A stretch of 64,000 nt of DNA from an uncultured Candidatus Cenarchaeum sp. (GTDB lineage Archaea > Thermoproteota > Nitrososphaeria > Nitrososphaerales > Nitrosopumilaceae), in assembly GCA_958295735.1 (NCBI GenBank), contig OY282369.1, positions 2,828,983 through 2,892,982 of the forward strand, written 5' to 3'. The first letter of the stretch is position 1, and every line of letters begins with the position of its first letter. The position numbers and the translations under genes were made by a program. Of this stretch, positions 63,711-64,000 are shown one piece after another. The notes beneath the pieces were generated by a model. The model was not told the DNA's origin. It was given only the letters and a program-made list of their open reading frames with translations, and did no database searches.

Positions 63711-64000
63711 ATGAAGCCCGGCGCGGCGAAGGGCGCGATCGACACACCGACTACGGGTACCGCGGCGAGAAACTGGAGGAGCACGCGCGGGATTCCCGCC
63801 CGCGCGGGGGGGCGTCCGCGGCCCTCCCGCGCGCGCTGCCCCGCGGCATCGGCGAGGACGCGAACGTCGTGCTCAAGGTCAAGCGGTTCCCCCGCGGCTG
63901 CAAGCTGGAAGGCATCATGCTGTCGATACTGGCGGCCGCCGCCAGGGCCTGGGTGCTGCCGGAGCTGCTGCTGCCGGGCCGCGGGTTCTGCGACGCGGGC
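63711..64000 (+). CDS. Unrecognised protein, cut by the right edge, possible frameshift
   Basis: The best coding frame (phase of 63710) reads DYGYRGEKLEEHARDSRP, ANVVLKVKRFPRGCKLEGIM and RAWVLPELLLPGRGFCDAG, up to the last base. No start codon lies in that frame nearby. A good start, MKPGAAKGAID from the ATG at 63711, is in the neighbouring frame. The two join as AIDT-DYGY if an extra AC in ACACACC near 63738-63744 is removed. This suggests a 2-nt insertion or sequence error. No family recognised. Confidence 0.4.
   Translation, partial: MKPGAAKGAIDTPTTGTAARNWRSTRGIPARAGGRPRPSRARCPAASARTRTSCSRSSGSPAAASWKASCCRYWRPPPGPGCCRSCCCRAAGSATR

Overview
The window is very GC-rich (about 70 percent by eye) and archaeal. 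It carries a proteasome alpha subunit and an archaeal DUF371 gene. Many start codons sit 25-30 nt after a short TATA-like box, the layout of archaeal leaderless genes. Two enormous secreted or surface proteins, many repeats, TPR and NHL proteins, and dense insertion-sequence and gene debris resemble a host-associated high-GC thaumarchaeon such as the sponge symbiont Cenarchaeum. That taxonomic guess is inference.

Region by region. 1-14849: the 3' part of a giant NHL-propeller/Ig-like protein ending in a LivK-like (type I periplasmic-binding) module. 15287-16650: a two-gene minus-strand unit related to Schlafen/AlbA_2 proteins; the upstream gene has an in-frame amber codon. 16850-18080: DUF371 and psmA, diverging from one shared promoter. 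18215-37693: a second giant protein of about 6,490 residues, with a lipoprotein-type signal, seven NHL blocks, a long array of near-identical 100-residue Ig-like repeats, and the same C-terminal module as the first. 37694-48700: repeat-rich accessory DNA. It holds a small membrane protein, three copies of a small charged-protein family with conserved promoter and flanks, a HEPN-TPR fusion, two 92-bp inverted-repeat elements, and decayed copies of the giant-gene 3' end. 48724-50959: a three-gene cassette ending in a PD-(D/E)xK nuclease-like protein. 51139-52727: more giant-gene and transposase debris.

52500-56200 is a four-level nest of IS630-type elements: a decayed minus-strand transposase gene is split by element A, A is split by element B, and B carries a second copy of itself. 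56485-60306 is a lower-GC minus-strand operon: an Xre/ImmA-IrrE regulator and a DUF4411 PIN-like toxin. Upstream of them lies a gene whose (STSR)n-coding 12-bp repeats were split by another IS630 element (D). 60307-64000 is tandem-repeat DNA with several short unrecognised genes; the last runs off the right edge.

The IS insertions can be undone by eye. Removing each element and one copy of a 2-bp duplication (TA, CG or TG) restores the host frame or repeat period, so these elements do not always duplicate TA. The best candidates for undescribed function are the 48724-50959 cassette, the HEPN-TPR gene beside the three-copy small-protein family, and the amber-interrupted AlbA_2 pair. All three are inferences from domain content and context.
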